DNA of 64,000 bases, from contig JARWIR010000003.1 of the NCBI GenBank assembly GCA_029959085.1, forward strand, positions 34,158,005-34,222,004, given 5' to 3'. The DNA is from Nemophila menziesii. Its lineage: Eukaryota > Streptophyta > Magnoliopsida > Boraginales > Hydrophyllaceae. Every line of letters begins with the position of its first letter. Position 1 is the first letter of the stretch. The notes under the pieces are model-generated. The model was not told where the DNA came from and made no database searches. It saw only the letters and a list, made by a program, of their open reading frames with translations. This document shows, in pieces, positions 1 through 10,870 of the stretch. The position numbers and the translations under genes are program-made.

Positions 1-70
1 CCGCGTAATCCCTCTTAAGCGCTAGGCCCAGTCAACTGCCTAGGTCGCGGAACCAAAATATACAACATAG
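1..70 (-). mobile_element. Truncated MITE end
   Basis: Read on the minus strand these bases begin CTATGTTGTA and run through CCTAGG-type and GGGATTACGCGG blocks in the same order as the left end of the fuller copy at 31028-31437. The family is unassigned. The rest of this copy lies outside the window. Confidence 0.6.
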
Positions 71-553
71 CTTACCTCGCTATACTTTCTTGTTGCTCTC
101 TGGACAAAATCTTGCCAAAAGGTTTGTTAGTTGAAGGGGTAAGCATGTAATTATATATTACTTAAAGGGAAAAACTGATATAGATTTTTATTTTTAAGGG
201 GTTTATTGAGAGTCGTATTAGTAAATTTCGTCCAAAAAGGACAACGAAACACGTTTTAAAAGTAAATGGGACAAGTAGACATTTCTTACAATTTAGGGAG
301 AAATTGACAATTAGGGTATAGTATCAGAAGAAAAAAGTACTCTGATATAAGTACGATATCAACTCTTCCTAATCTGAGTCATGGATATATGTTGTTGTAT
401 CCATGGTGAGATAAGAAATATTTTTGCAATTGAATTACTAATGAATAATGAATAATGAATAATTATTTTAAAATTGTATATATTTATCTACAAGAATTGT
501 ATATGAATTTTTTTTACTAATACAATCTTGAAAGAGATCAAGGTATTTAAAAT
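71..553. other. No gene seen; short AATGAATA-type simple repeat
   Basis: AT-rich DNA without a recognisable coding stretch. A short run of repeated ATGAATA units lies near 440-463. Nothing else can be supported here. Confidence 0.6.
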
Positions 554-847
554 GTGTCTATTGAAAGTTGGAATATTTATTCTATTATCCACAAGATTTG
601 TCGATGGTTGAAAATACTTTTGTCTTGGAAATTTTCTCATATCAACAGGTCTCTTTATGAAATGACAAATATTCTTGCAAAATGTGCTAGATTTAGAATT
701 GATCTATCTTCTTGGAATGATAAATCGATTATTAGAAGTTTTTTTCTTTTAAATTTGTATAAACGTAAGGATATTGGTTAATTTGTTTGCTAAGGTGGTG
801 TAGCTACCTTATGACTTTTAGTTTAATTTTCCTTCTACCAAAAAAAG
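554..847 (+). pseudogene. LINE 3' relic, RNase H C-terminus
   Basis: The 75-codon frame at 554-781 ends with a pattern typical of the C-terminal helix of plant LINE RNase H: FSHINRSLYEMTNILAKCAR, the usual 'xxHVxRxxNxxADxLAKxA' signature with the AD replaced by TN. A short 3' tail follows and ends in an A-run at about 839-847, as expected for a LINE 3' end. The reverse transcriptase and everything upstream are absent. I read this as a 5'-truncated, dead LINE insertion rather than a host gene. Confidence 0.6.
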
Positions 848-1617
848 ATTATGAATATAAATAATTCAAAATTACTTTTTTTCTTATGAATTATCGATAA
901 TTATTGTGGTAGTAGTTACTTCCTTGCCAACTTAGCTTTACTGTTTGGGTAAGGTTTAGAAAACTAATTATAATTAGGGAGAAATTTTGTTAGTTTAGCA
1001 ATTATTTCTTCAACCTAGTAAAAGTGTGGTATTTCTTATGTTTTCTTGCATACTTGTTTGTTTTTGTTGTTAATAGAGTGGCAATAGGTTTCTTTCTTAG
1101 TCATATCTTCAATCAAGTTATCGTCTGTACATGAAATCATTAACATCAGTTTTGATGGTATCTTTGGAGGTGGGTGAGAATTACTATTATTGTAATTTGT
1201 GGATGTCGACTTAATCGATTTTTGTCCATAATAATGTTCCTCTTTGTTGTTGTTGGGTCTCTTATCCTCCCATCTGATTCTACAACTTCTCTCCTAGAAG
1301 ATTTAAGATGTTAATTTTTATGTTTTTCGGAGTATTGAAAATGGATTTTATTTCTTAACTTATTTCTCTTTTCTTTGTCTTGTAGTTCATTTTCTTTCCA
1401 TTTTCCTGTATTATTTTTTTCTTTTTTGTTGTAATATCTACTTACTTTTAATTTTGATATTATGCATGTTTGACAAAAAAGTATGACTATTGTTACATGC
1501 CCAATAATATATTCCACATGTCTAATGCTTTGTTAATCTTTCACACAAAAAGTTAAAAATAATGCTTTGTTAATCTATTCGGTGATATAATAGGTCTAGT
1601 TTCACTCTCAAAAGTAA
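848..1617. other. No feature recognised
   Basis: AT-rich intergenic DNA. No coding, repeat or RNA signal that I can support. Confidence 0.6.
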
Positions 1618-1626
1618 TTTTTTTTT
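1618..1626 (-). other. Poly(A) tail of LINE 1
   Basis: A run of nine T on the plus strand immediately downstream (minus-strand sense) of the RNase H frame. This is where the 3' tail of this LINE should lie. Confidence 0.6.
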
Positions 1627-1677
1627 GGACAAGGTAAGTAAAACTAAAAAGAAAGCGAAAACTCATCCGATTCCTAG

Positions 1678-2102
1678 TCACTTAAGTCTCCCTGTCAGAC
1701 TCCATAAAGGGTCCTCTTTGAAAGTGGCTCCGTGTCTAGCGTTTTTCGCAAGACGGTCGGCTTGACTGTTCATCTTTCTCGGTAGATGCCGAAAGGACAA
1801 CGGTCCAGTTTCTTCTACTTTCATCCTAATCTGCTGGATGATCGGTAGAATAGTCCATCTTGCCGTTGACACCTGCCTAATATCTTGTATTAATTCAAGG
1901 TTATCAGAAAAGATTATATTCTTTGTTCTTGATATGACTTGCACTGGTTAACTGCTTCCAGAACCGCCATTGCTTCCCCTTCCAGACTAGTGTTGCACAT
2001 AGCTGTTGAGGAGCTATTGCTTGTGTTGCCCGCTCTTCGATTGGTGATTGCCACTCCTATTTCAGTTGGTTCGAATTTTGTTGTAAACGAAGTGTCCCAC
2101 AT
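1678..2102 (-). pseudogene. LINE 1 RNase H domain (frameshifted)
   Basis: Two overlapping frames (2102-1914 and 1944-1678) together give a plant LINE RNase H. A glutamate in LEGEAMAVLEAV, an aspartate in FSDNLELIQDI and the terminal HLPRKMNSQADRLAKNAR segment match the expected catalytic acids and basic C-terminal strand. A frameshift near 1930 joins the two parts. The domain would remove RNA from the RNA-DNA hybrid during target-primed reverse transcription. It lies directly downstream of the zinc-binding domain at 2313-2612, the usual order in plant LINE ORF2. Confidence 0.75.
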
Positions 2103-2312
2103 GAAGCTTATATCTTCTGTACTTTGTACTTCCGGTGATTATGGACGTCTCTGAGATGTGATATTATCAGTTGTATTCTCCCTTCTTGTCCAGTTGTTTC
2201 CATGTCATTCACCCATTAATTTGTTAGTGCTTTGAATGATCTGATCAATATTTATAGGGTTGTTCTCGTGTATTGCTCTCATATTTGCTTTCCATATGTT
2301 CCGTATGAGTAT

Positions 2313-2612
2313 TTAGATGTAGTTGGTAACTATTTTCCTTTCCCATCCTCCAGAAGAGAAAGTCTCAATGATTTGTTGTAGCCAATCACCAATATTATGG
2401 ATCTTCATTTGTGGTATTGAAATTTGTAAGATCGAAGCTGCCCAAATAGTTTTGTTAATAGTACATTGTAGCAGTATATGTTCGGTTGTCTCTTCCTCGA
2501 TTTGGCACCATGGACAAAACGGAGAGTCGGAGCAATTACGATTATATAAGTTGAGTGCTGTTGGTATGGCGTTGCTGCAAGCTTTGGGTCTCACGCTATT
2601 CGTTTGAGTCAT
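2313..2612 (-). pseudogene. LINE 1 zinc-binding domain after RT (zf-RVT)
   Basis: The frame contains FCPWCQIEEETTEHILLQC, the Cys-Cys-His-Cys pattern of the zf-RVT domain that follows reverse transcriptase in plant LINEs, and then the usual IWAAS segment. It links the RT C-terminus (2733-3284) with RNase H (1678-2102). It is out of frame with the neighbouring parts, so the ORF2 protein is broken here. Confidence 0.8.
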
Positions 2613-2732
2613 TGTCTATAGTTCTTCGGAAGTAGCAATATCTTGAGTTTTTTGTATCCCGTTTTTGTTTTATAGATTCCATTCTTCGAGTATGGCCATA
2701 TGAATCGGTCTTCTCGTTCTGGATTTTATTAT

Positions 2733-3288
2733 TCAGATTCTTGTTATTTCTGGTATGATTGGTTGTGGGAAGAAATCGTCAAGGATTTCCAAATTCCACT
2801 CCGTCGTATCTGGCTTCCATAATTCTTCAACTTTTGGGAGAGTGTAAGAGTCTGGTTTTTCAAGTTTCCAATTGGTATCGAGCCATTTGTAATTCCAAAT
2901 ATTCGTCGTGCGTCTGTTACCAATTTGGAATAAACCATTATTCTTTAAACAATCCCTACCTTCCATAATGCTAGCCCAGCTCCATGTTCTATTCTGTCTC
3001 AATTTAGTATTCATGAAATCAGATTTCGGATAGTAAATAGTTTTAAGTAGTCGGGCTGCGAGGGAGTTGGGGTTATGAAGAATCCTCCATGCTTGAGCCT
3101 CAAGGAGAGGTGCATTCATCCGTTTAAGGTCTTTGAAGCCTATCCCGCCTAATAGTTTCCCAATTGTCAGTTTTTTCCATGCCATCCAGTGGATTCGGTT
3201 CCTTTCCCCTGAGCTCCACCAAAAGTTGGCGATAGCTGAGATTATTTTTTTACAGAAAGAAACCGGATAATAAAAGATAGACATGGTA
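2733..3288 (-). pseudogene. LINE 1 reverse transcriptase C-terminal part
   Basis: The frame reads the connection region of a plant LINE ORF2: FWWSSGERNRIHWMAWKKL, GGIGFKDLKRMN and LLEAQAWRILHNPNSL. Its start is the copia insertion point. Upstream codons continue at 10871 (LAIPVYTM followed by SIFYYP), so the break is the transposon and not a natural start. The last part overlaps a second frame around 2744-2938, suggesting a further indel. Confidence 0.85.
3284..3288. repeat. Target-site duplication of copia element, left
   Basis: TGGTA directly before the left LTR. The same five bases follow the right LTR at 10866-10870. A 5-bp duplication is normal for Ty1/copia integrase. Confidence 0.9.
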
Positions 3289-4451
3289 TGATAGTCTATA
3301 TGCGTCCTAGAAGGGGGGTTGAATAGGACAATAGAAATTAATCGGCTAATTTTATTTCAAGTAAATAAAATTAAAAGCTAATTTGAATCCTATTGTTTTA
3401 GCAAACTAAATAGTAATGAACTAGATAATCCTAAAAGACAATATTATCAAACTATTCATGTAGGCATTTTATCAAGCATATAGAGTGCGGAAATGTAAAG
3501 AGTGTAGAGATAGAATACGATACACAACGATGTATAGTGGTTCGGTTTCCCTACATCCACTACCTAAGGAAGCCTCCTTAGGATTTGCAAGATTCTCCAC
3601 TAATCTTCGTAACTCTTAACCGGGTGAGATTACAAACCCTTACAACCACTTCAAAAACCTTTGAAGGAAAATACACTTGTGTTATCACCAACACAAGGAA
3701 CCAAGCATAAAACCTATGCTCACACTACTCTCTTAATCTATTACAAGAACTAAGAGGAAAGGGAAAAGTGTTTAGGGGTGCTTATAAAAGCTTTGTAACT
3801 AAACTCCTAAATGAGTGGATATGAACTAAGTAGCTTCACAATGAATATGACTTGAATGCTCCTTTGAAACCTCCTTGAATGATAATATTAATTGCTCTTA
3901 AGATTGGTAGATAGAAGGCTTGAGTTGTGTCTTGAATGAACTCCCTTTTATAGCTGAAAATATGGTCCAACGGTCATAAGGCACCTCTCTAACGGATCTA
4001 TTTTATCTCCAACGGATATAAGCTTTGTCCTCTTGTAATAGTGCAGAAAACCCTCTTGTGCGGTGTACCGCGGATATGGTCCGGTGCACCGCGAAAACAT
4101 TCGTCCAGATTTCAAGCTTACTGACGGACTACTCGATGTACCGCGCCCCTGGTCCGTGCATCGGTCCGGTGTACCGCTCCTTTGATCCGGTGTACCGTGC
4201 AATTTTACTAGCTTACTGACGGGCGATCCTGTGCACCGCTCCTGTGGTCCGTGACTCTGCGGTGTACCGCAAGATTGGTCTGGTGTACCGCGGAGCTATT
4301 CATTTGAATATAAGCTAAAGTTCAAGGATAAAAACACAACTAATCTAATGAGGGGTTTTGGAAAACATTTAAAGAGATACCAAAATGAATTTTAGTTTAA
4401 AAGATGATTTGTCGAATATTAAAACAGGAATAAAACAAGGTGAGGCTAACA
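3289..4451 (-). repeat. Copia 3' LTR
   Basis: 1163 bp, TG...CA on both strands, nearly identical to 9703-10865. On the minus strand it begins TGTTAGCCTCACC right after the polypurine tract. It contains a cluster of near-palindromic CGGTGTACCG motifs at 4059-4293. Confidence 0.92.
4059..4293. repeat. Cluster of CGGTGTACCG near-palindromes in copia LTR
   Basis: About nine copies of GCGGTGTACCGC or close variants (4060-4071, 4081-4093, 4167-4176, 4188-4197, 4259-4270, 4281-4293 and weaker ones). One is the perfect palindrome CGGTGCACCG at 4082-4091. The same cluster lies in the other LTR at about 10473-10707. Confidence 0.8.
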
Positions 4452-4804
4452 ATCTCCCCCTTTTTGATGTTTGACAAATCATAAACTTTTGAAGATGCCT
4501 AAGATTAAGTTTTGAACAAAAACTCCCCCTCAATCTAATCACTAGAGTTTCTATAAAAACTCCCCCTCACAAAATGCATTTAAAAAGTTTAACTAAAATT
4601 TCTCCCCCTTTGTCAACAACAAAAAGAACTAATGAAACGATTTTTGAAAAATATAAGGGGTCAAAATACATTTTGAGTAAAACAAGGACTAAGGAAGTAA
4701 ATGGATAACAATGTAGAAGCTTCAAGGATCCTATCACATCAAGAAAATATTAGCAACAAGAGAATATACACAAAAAGCACAAAAAAAAATGCAAGAAGAG
4801 AGGG
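4452..4804 (-). promoter_or_regulatory. Copia polypurine tract and repeated PPT-like blocks
   Basis: The tract adjoining the 3' LTR (about 4452-4470) reads AAAAAGGGGGAGAT on the minus strand. Three more GGGGGAG blocks lie at about 4522, 4560 and 4601, in otherwise AT-rich non-coding DNA between the pol stop and the LTR. The polypurine tract primes plus-strand DNA synthesis; the extra copies may be spare or decayed primers. Confidence 0.75.
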
Positions 4805-5653
4805 TTAGAGAATTTGCATGCCAATCTCACACCAAATTTTCTCAAAAGGTTCTTGGGGTAAAGGTTTAGTAAAGATATCGGCTAGTTGATTTTCCGAAGT
4901 GACAAATTCAAGTACAATATCCCCTTTTTGAGTGTGATCACGGATAAAATGATGGCGGATTTCGATGTGTTTTGTTCTAGAGTGTTGAATAGGATTTTTG
5001 GTAAGATTGATAGCACTAGTGTTATCACAACGAATGGGAACACGATCATACTCTAGGCCAAAATCTAGTAAGGTTTGTTTCATCCAAAGAATTTGAGTCA
5101 CACAATTTCCGGCCGCAACATATTCGGCTTCGGCCGTGGATAAAGCAACACTATTTTGTTTTCTACTAGACCAAGAAACAAGGGATTGACCTAAGAATTG
5201 GCAACTACCACTAGTACTCTTCCTATCAAGTCTACATCCGGCATAATCGGCATCCGAGTAACCTATTAGCTCAAAAGAAGTAAATCTAGGGTACCGAAGT
5301 CCTAGACTAAGGGTTCCTTTCAAATACCTAAAAATACGCTTAACGGCACTAAGATGGGATTCTTTAGGAGAGGATTGAAATCTAGCACAAAGACACACGG
5401 GGAACATAATATCGGGTCTAGAAGCGGTTAGATAAAGTAAGCTACCAATCATACCTCGATATACTTTCTCATCAACATTTTTACCATCTTCATCTTTGTC
5501 TAATTTTGTGGATGTGCTCATTGGAGTTCCAATTTCCTTTGCATCTTCAAGTCCAAATTTTTTGATCAATTCTTTTGTATATTTGGCTTGATTGACAAAG
5601 ATGCCATCCTTCATTTGCTTGATTTGAAGTCCAAGAAAGTAATTTAATTCTCA
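4805..5653 (-). pseudogene. Copia pol C-terminal part: RT thumb and RNase H
   Basis: The open frame (5614-4805, 269 codons) begins in the RT region with KDGIFVNQAKYTKELIKKFG and continues through GSLLYLTASRPDIMF, the copia RNase H segment ending KQNSVALSTAEAEYVA, and the C-terminal QLADIFTKPLP. It would copy the genome and degrade the RNA strand. Reading upstream in the same frame, MSMM, an in-frame TGA (5651-5653) and ELNYFLGLQIKQM are seen, so this piece is cut off from the rest of pol by a nonsense codon. It is a decayed part of a single pol gene, not a separate gene. Confidence 0.88.
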
Positions 5654-7836
5654 CATCATGCTCATCTCAAATTCCTTATGCATGCTTTTAGAAAAATTCT
5701 CACAAAGATTTTCATTAGTAGCACCAAATATAATATCATCCACATAAATTTGAACAAGAAGGATATCTTTTGAAGACCTTTTTATAAATAAAGTGGAGTC
5801 AATATTTCCTCTTGCCAAGCACGAGGTGCTTGTTTTAAACCATATAAAGCTTTTGAGAGTTTAAAAACATGATTTGGAAATTTTGGATCCTCAAAACCCG
5901 GTGGTTGTTTAACGAAGACTTCCTCGTCTATAAAACCATTTAAAAAAGCACTTTTGACATCCATTTGGTAAAGTTTAAAATTCATATAACAAGCAAAAGC
6001 AAGTAGCATACGAATAGATTCAAGTCTAGCTACCGGAGCAAAAATTTCATCGAAATCAATACCTTCTTCTTGATTGTACCCTTGAGCAACTAACCTTGCT
6101 TTATTTCTAGTAATGATGCCGGTGTCATCTAGCTTGTTGCGAAATATCCACTTAGTGCCAATAATAGTGGGGCCAATTGGTTTTTCCATTAATGTCCAAA
6201 CTTTGCTACGCTCAAATTGATTTAATTCCTCATGCATAGCGTTAATCCAATGATCATCTAACAAAGCTTCTTTAATATTCTTGGGCTCAATTTGAGATAA
6301 GAATGCTTGATGAGCACAAAGAGCAATAATACGGGAGCGAGTGGTAACACCTTCTTTTGGATCACCTAGAATTAATTCACTTGGGTGATCTTTGATATGT
6401 TTCCAACACTTTGGTAAATCCGTACTAGCTTCATTTAATACTTGATCATTTTCCTTAAGAGGTTCTTCATGAGATTTTAATTCTTGAGTAGGAGATTCTA
6501 AGGGTTGATCTAGTGGAGTATCTTCATCAACATCTACCACTTTCTTGATACAAAACGGATTAGTCTCATCAAAGTCAACATGCATAGATTCCTCAATAGT
6601 ACGAGTACGTTTGTTGAAAATGCGATAGGCTTTTCCTTTAGTGGAATAACCAAGAAAAATGCCTTCATCCGATTTAGCATCAAATTTTCCCAAATAGTCC
6701 CTAGTGTTTAGGATAAAACATTTGCACCCAAAAACACGAAAATAAGCAATAGTTGGTGGTCTACCATTCCAAAGCTCATAAGGGGTTTTCTTAATAATGG
6801 GTCTAATAAGAACTCTATTTAACACATAACAAGCCGTATGAACGGCTTCACCCCAAAAGTATGTAGGCAAGCTATGTTCTTTTAGCATTGTTCTAGCCAT
6901 TTCTTGTAGAGTTCGGTTTTTCCTTTCCACTACCCCATTTTGTTGGGGAGTTCTAGGGGCCGAAAAATTATGCTCAATCCCAAATTCATCACAAAAATGC
7001 ACAAAAGGAGAATTCACATATTCACTACCATTATCACTACGAATGCATGTAATAGAGTAGCCTTTCTCATTTTGCACCTTTCTACAAAGTTTTGCAAATT
7101 CATTGAAGGCATCACTTTTTAAAGCAAGGAACATCACCCATGTATATCTAGTGAAATCATCAACAACAACAAAGACATATCTAGAACCCCCTAGACTAGT
7201 GACATCAACGGGACCAAAAAGATCCATATGCAATAATTGAAGTAGCCTAACGGTGATGACCTTATTTATGGATTTAAAAGATGAACGATGTTGTTTACCA
7301 AGTTGACATGCATCACATAATTTATCTTTATCAAATTTATGAATAGGCAAACCAACAACAAGATTTTTTCTAGATAATTTTGAAATCAAATCCATGCTAG
7401 CATGCCCTAAACGTCTATGCCAAAGCCAACTATCATTTACCACGGATAAGCATTTAATATGTTTAGACATAAGACTTTCAAGATCAACAACAAAAACATT
7501 ATCCGATCTTTTTGCAATAAACATAGTATCTAACTCATCATTTTTAAAAACAACACATCTAGATGCTTCAAATTTAACACTAAAACCAACATCACAAAGT
7601 TGACTAATACTAAGCAAGTTAAAAGAGAGACCCTCAACAAGTAACACATTAGAGATGAGTAAAGAATTCATGTTACCAATGTTACCTTTACCCAAAACGC
7701 GTTTCTTAGTGTTGTCGGCAAAAGTAACTCTATCACCTTTTGTTTTATATAAACGAGTAAATAATGATGGATTCCCGGTCATGTGTCTTGAGCATCCACT
7801 ATCAAGGAGCCATATATTTTGCTTCTTGATGCTCAA
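5654..7836 (-). pseudogene. Copia pol: protease, integrase, N-terminal RT; deletion before YVDD
   Basis: The open frame 7836-5782 (684 codons) carries the protease motif LLDSGCSRHMTG (about residues 10-21), the GAG-pre-integrase HRRLGHASMDL with CDACQLGKQ, an integrase core with HMDLFGP, RSDNGSEY and ERKNR (second D to E spacing 35), and RT through QMDVKSAFLNG and KALYGLKQAPRAW. At about 5815 the reading leaves frame. The original frame resumes as RGNIDSTLFIKRSSKD and IYVDDIIFGATNEN (about 5815-5650), so roughly 20 codons between PRAW and RGNID are missing. The catalytic YVDD box is present but out of frame, so the protein cannot make cDNA without help. Confidence 0.9.
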
Positions 7837-7856
7837 TCCCTACAATCAAAAATAAA

Positions 7857-9647
7857 TTAAGCTTTAGGTACCCAATTAGGTTTGGGTCCATGAGGGTTAG
7901 TGGATTTTCTTTTTAAAACCCATATAGGCCTTTTCCAAATTGGCACAAGAGATCCCAAATCCAATAATTTACGATAGTAACAATGAGATGCATCATGACC
8001 AAGTTTTTCACAGTAGGTGCAAGTGATAGAAGATTTTGAAGAAGATGGAATTTCATTTGAAATTTTTGATTTTACAAAAACATTTTTCAAAGGTTTTTGG
8101 TGAGTGAATGGATCATATCCAACACCACTTTTTTCACAAGCCATTCTTTGAGAACCTAAAATCAAATCCAAGTTTTCTTGCCCACTAGTGAATTTTAAAA
8201 TAATGGCATTTTGATTAACAATCTTTTTCTCTAACAAAGCTTTTTCTTCCAAAAGATTTTTCTCAATAAGATGAAGTTTTTCATTATCATCTATACATTC
8301 ATCACAAAGATTTTGACAATCTTCCAAAGCTTTCAAAACCTCTTTAGTTCTATTTTTCTCAAATTCTAAATCTTTTGTTAAAACCTTATTTGTTTCAATA
8401 GAATTTAAAAAATCATTGTAAAGAGAATCAAATGCCTCATGAATATCTTGTTCACTAGCATCATCATTAGTTAAAGAGAGTTTAGATTTAGGAGTTACCT
8501 CTTCATGATTTGCCATAAAGGCAAAGTGAGTTGAGCCGGTATCATCATCCGAAGAAGCATCTTCATTATTTTCAAGTTCTCCCATAAAAGCAACAAGATT
8601 GACGTTTTCGTTATCACTTTCTTCTTCCTCCGAATTTTGAGTATCCCAAGTGATATTAGCATGCATTGCTCTCTTAGGTTTCTCCTTTTGAAGAAGAGGA
8701 CAATAGGTTTTGATGTGACCAACTTTCTTGCAATGATAGCAAGTGGGTTCATCTTGTTTGATAGCTCTATCATTCTTCTTGTATGGTGAGGAAGAACTTC
8801 CTTTCTTAGCAAAGCGTTTGTATCTCATGAATTTTTTCATATCTCTTGCTAACATAGCCACTCCTTCATCTTCACTAGTTTCTTCTTCATGTGAGTTATC
8901 TTCTTCACTTTCCTTCCTTTCTTTTCGTTCTTTCAACTTGGAACTCATGGCATGGAAGGCAATAGATTTCTTAATCTTCTTCTCCTCATCATCTCTTATC
9001 TTTTCTTCTTCAAGCACAAGCTCTTCCGTCATGAGGTTGCAAATGAGTTCATGAACCGTCATTTTTGAAAGATCTTTAGTGTCTCTTATAGAGTTGATTT
9101 TTGATTTGTATTTCCTTGGAAGAGCAAATAAGATTTTTCGGCATTGTTCTTTGTTGGTGTACTCTTGACCAAGAGTCTTCAAGGTGTTGACAATGTTAGA
9201 AAATCTTTGATGCATGGCATTTAAGGCTTCATCGGGCACCATACGAAATAGCTCATACTTAGTGATAAAGAGACCAATCTTAGTTTCTTTGATATCTTCC
9301 GTTCCTTGATATGATAGCTCCAAGAGTTGCCACATTTCATGAGCGGAATTGCATTCACTAAGTCTAGCGTATTCCGTGACACTTAATCCATTAATGAGGA
9401 TGTTCATAGCTTTGTTGTTTTTGGTGAGTTTCGCTATGTCTTGATCATTGTAATCATCTTCATTTTTCACCTCCGTAGTACTACCCGTAACATAAGGAAT
9501 ATAAGGACCCTTCTTGATAGCAAGCCACAAAAAGTAATCAATTCCTTTGACGTGAATCTCCATTTTCTTTTTCCACCCAAAGTAGTCTTTTCCTACAAAA
9601 AGCGGAGGTCTAGTAGAACATGAACCTTCCGGTTGATTAGAATCCAT
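7857..9647 (-). CDS. Copia Gag (596 aa)
   Basis: An uninterrupted 596-residue capsid protein. It starts MDSNQPEGSCSTRPPLF, followed by the UBN2/DUF4219-type segment (GKDYFGWKKKMEIHVKG, MWQLLELSYQGT, about residues 20-200), an acidic spacer, one CCHC knuckle CYHCKKVGHIKTYC near residue 300, a charged coiled-coil-like stretch (about 400-490) and a second zinc-finger-like CTYCEKLGHDASHCYY near 555. Gag forms the virus-like particle and binds RNA. It ends WVPKA-stop about 20 bases before the first pol codon, and pol lies in another frame. This gag is intact, unlike pol, so the element may still supply particles. The start lies about 50 bases inside the primer site, as expected. Confidence 0.9.
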   Translation of the reverse strand: MDSNQPEGSCSTRPPLFVGKDYFGWKKKMEIHVKGIDYFLWLAIKKGPYIPYVTGSTTEVKNEDDYNDQDIAKLTKNNKAMNILINGLSVTEYARLSECNSAHEMWQLLELSYQGTEDIKETKIGLFITKYELFRMVPDEALNAMHQRFSNIVNTLKTLGQEYTNKEQCRKILFALPRKYKSKINSIRDTKDLSKMTVHELICNLMTEELVLEEEKIRDDEEKKIKKSIAFHAMSSKLKERKERKESEEDNSHEEETSEDEGVAMLARDMKKFMRYKRFAKKGSSSSPYKKNDRAIKQDEPTCYHCKKVGHIKTYCPLLQKEKPKRAMHANITWDTQNSEEEESDNENVNLVAFMGELENNEDASSDDDTGSTHFAFMANHEEVTPKSKLSLTNDDASEQDIHEAFDSLYNDFLNSIETNKVLTKDLEFEKNRTKEVLKALEDCQNLCDECIDDNEKLHLIEKNLLEEKALLEKKIVNQNAIILKFTSGQENLDLILGSQRMACEKSGVGYDPFTHQKPLKNVFVKSKISNEIPSSSKSSITCTYCEKLGHDASHCYYRKLLDLGSLVPIWKRPIWVLKRKSTNPHGPKPNWVPKA

Positions 9648-9680
9648 ATCGTATTAACTCTAGAAACGATTAAGTACAAT

Positions 9681-9700
9681 AGAGCTAGGCTCTGATACCA
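9681..9700 (-). other. Primer binding site (initiator tRNA-Met)
   Basis: On the minus strand TGGTATCAGAGC follows the 5' LTR after two bases. It is complementary to the 3' end of plant initiator tRNA-Met, the usual copia primer. Confidence 0.92.
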
Positions 9701-9702
9701 AT

Positions 9703-10865
9703 TGATAGTCTATATGCGTCCTAGAAAGGGGGTTGAATAGGACAATAGAAATTAATCGGCTAATTTTATTTCAAGTAAATAAAATTAAAAGCTAATTTGA
9801 ATCCTATTGTTTTAGCAAACTAAATAGTAATGAACTAGATAATCCTAAAACACAATATTATCAAACTATTCATGTAGGCATTTTATCAAGCATATAGAGT
9901 GCGGAAATGTAAAGAGTGTAGAGATAGAATACGATACACAACGATGTATAGTGGTTTGGTTTCCCTACATCCACTACCTAAGGAAGCCTCCTTAGGATTT
10001 GCAAGATTCTCCACTAATCTTCGTAACTCTTAACCGGGTGAGATTACAAACCCTTACAACCACTTCAAAAACCTTTGAAGGAAAATACACTTGTGTTATT
10101 ACCAACACAAGGAACCAAACATAAAACCTATGCTCACACTACTCTCTTAATCTATTACAAGAACTAAGAGGAAAGGGAAAAGTGTTTAGGGGTGCTTATA
10201 AAAGCTTTGTAACTAAACTCCTAAATGAGTGGATATGAACTAAGTAGCTTCACAATGAATATGACTTGAATGCTCCTTTGAAACCTCCTTGAATGATAAT
10301 ATTAATTGCTCTTAAGATTGGTAGATAGAAGGCTTGAGTTGTGTCTTGAATGAACTCCATTTTATAGCTGAAAATATGGTCCAACGGTCATAAGGCACCT
10401 CTCTAACGGATCTATTTTATCTCCAACGGATATAAGCTTTGTCCTCTTGTAATAGTGCAGAAAACCCTCTTGTGCGGTGTACCGTGGATATGGTCCGGTG
10501 CACCGCGAAAACATTCGTCCAGATTTCAAGCTTACTGACGGACTACTCGATGTACCGCGCCCCTGGTCCGTGCATCGGTCCGGTGTACCGCTCCTTTGAT
10601 CCGGTGTACCGTGAAATTTTACTAGCTTACTGACGGGCGATCCTGTGCACCGCTCCTCTGGTCCGTGACTCTGCGGTGTACCGCAAGATTGGTCCGGTGT
10701 ACCGCGGAGCTATTCATTTGAATATAAGCTAAAGTTCAAGGATAAAAACACAACTAATCTAATGAGGGGTTTTGGAAAACATTTAAAGAGATACCAAAAT
10801 GAATTTTAGTTTAAAAGATGATTTGTCGAATATTAAAACGGGAATAAAACAAGGTGAGGCTAACA
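9703..10865 (-). repeat. Copia 5' LTR
   Basis: 1163 bp, the partner of 3289-4451 with the same length and only scattered substitutions. It carries the element promoter and the palindrome cluster (about 10473-10707). Confidence 0.92.
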
Positions 10866-10870
10866 TGGTA
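10866..10870. repeat. Target-site duplication of copia element, right
   Basis: TGGTA, identical to 3284-3288. Confidence 0.9.

Larger units (their letters stand above)
3289..10865 (-). mobile_element. Ty1/copia retrotransposon, SIRE/Maximus type
   Basis: A 7577-bp element with two 1163-bp LTRs, a 5-bp TSD (TGGTA), an initiator-tRNA-Met primer site, a polypurine tract, and gag and pol on the minus strand. By eye the LTRs differ at only about a dozen positions, so the insertion is young. SIRE/Maximus placement rests on the long LTRs, the gag type and the several AGGGGGAG-like purine blocks before the 3' LTR. The element is defective: pol carries a deletion just before the RT active-site box and an in-frame stop. 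Confidence 0.9.
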
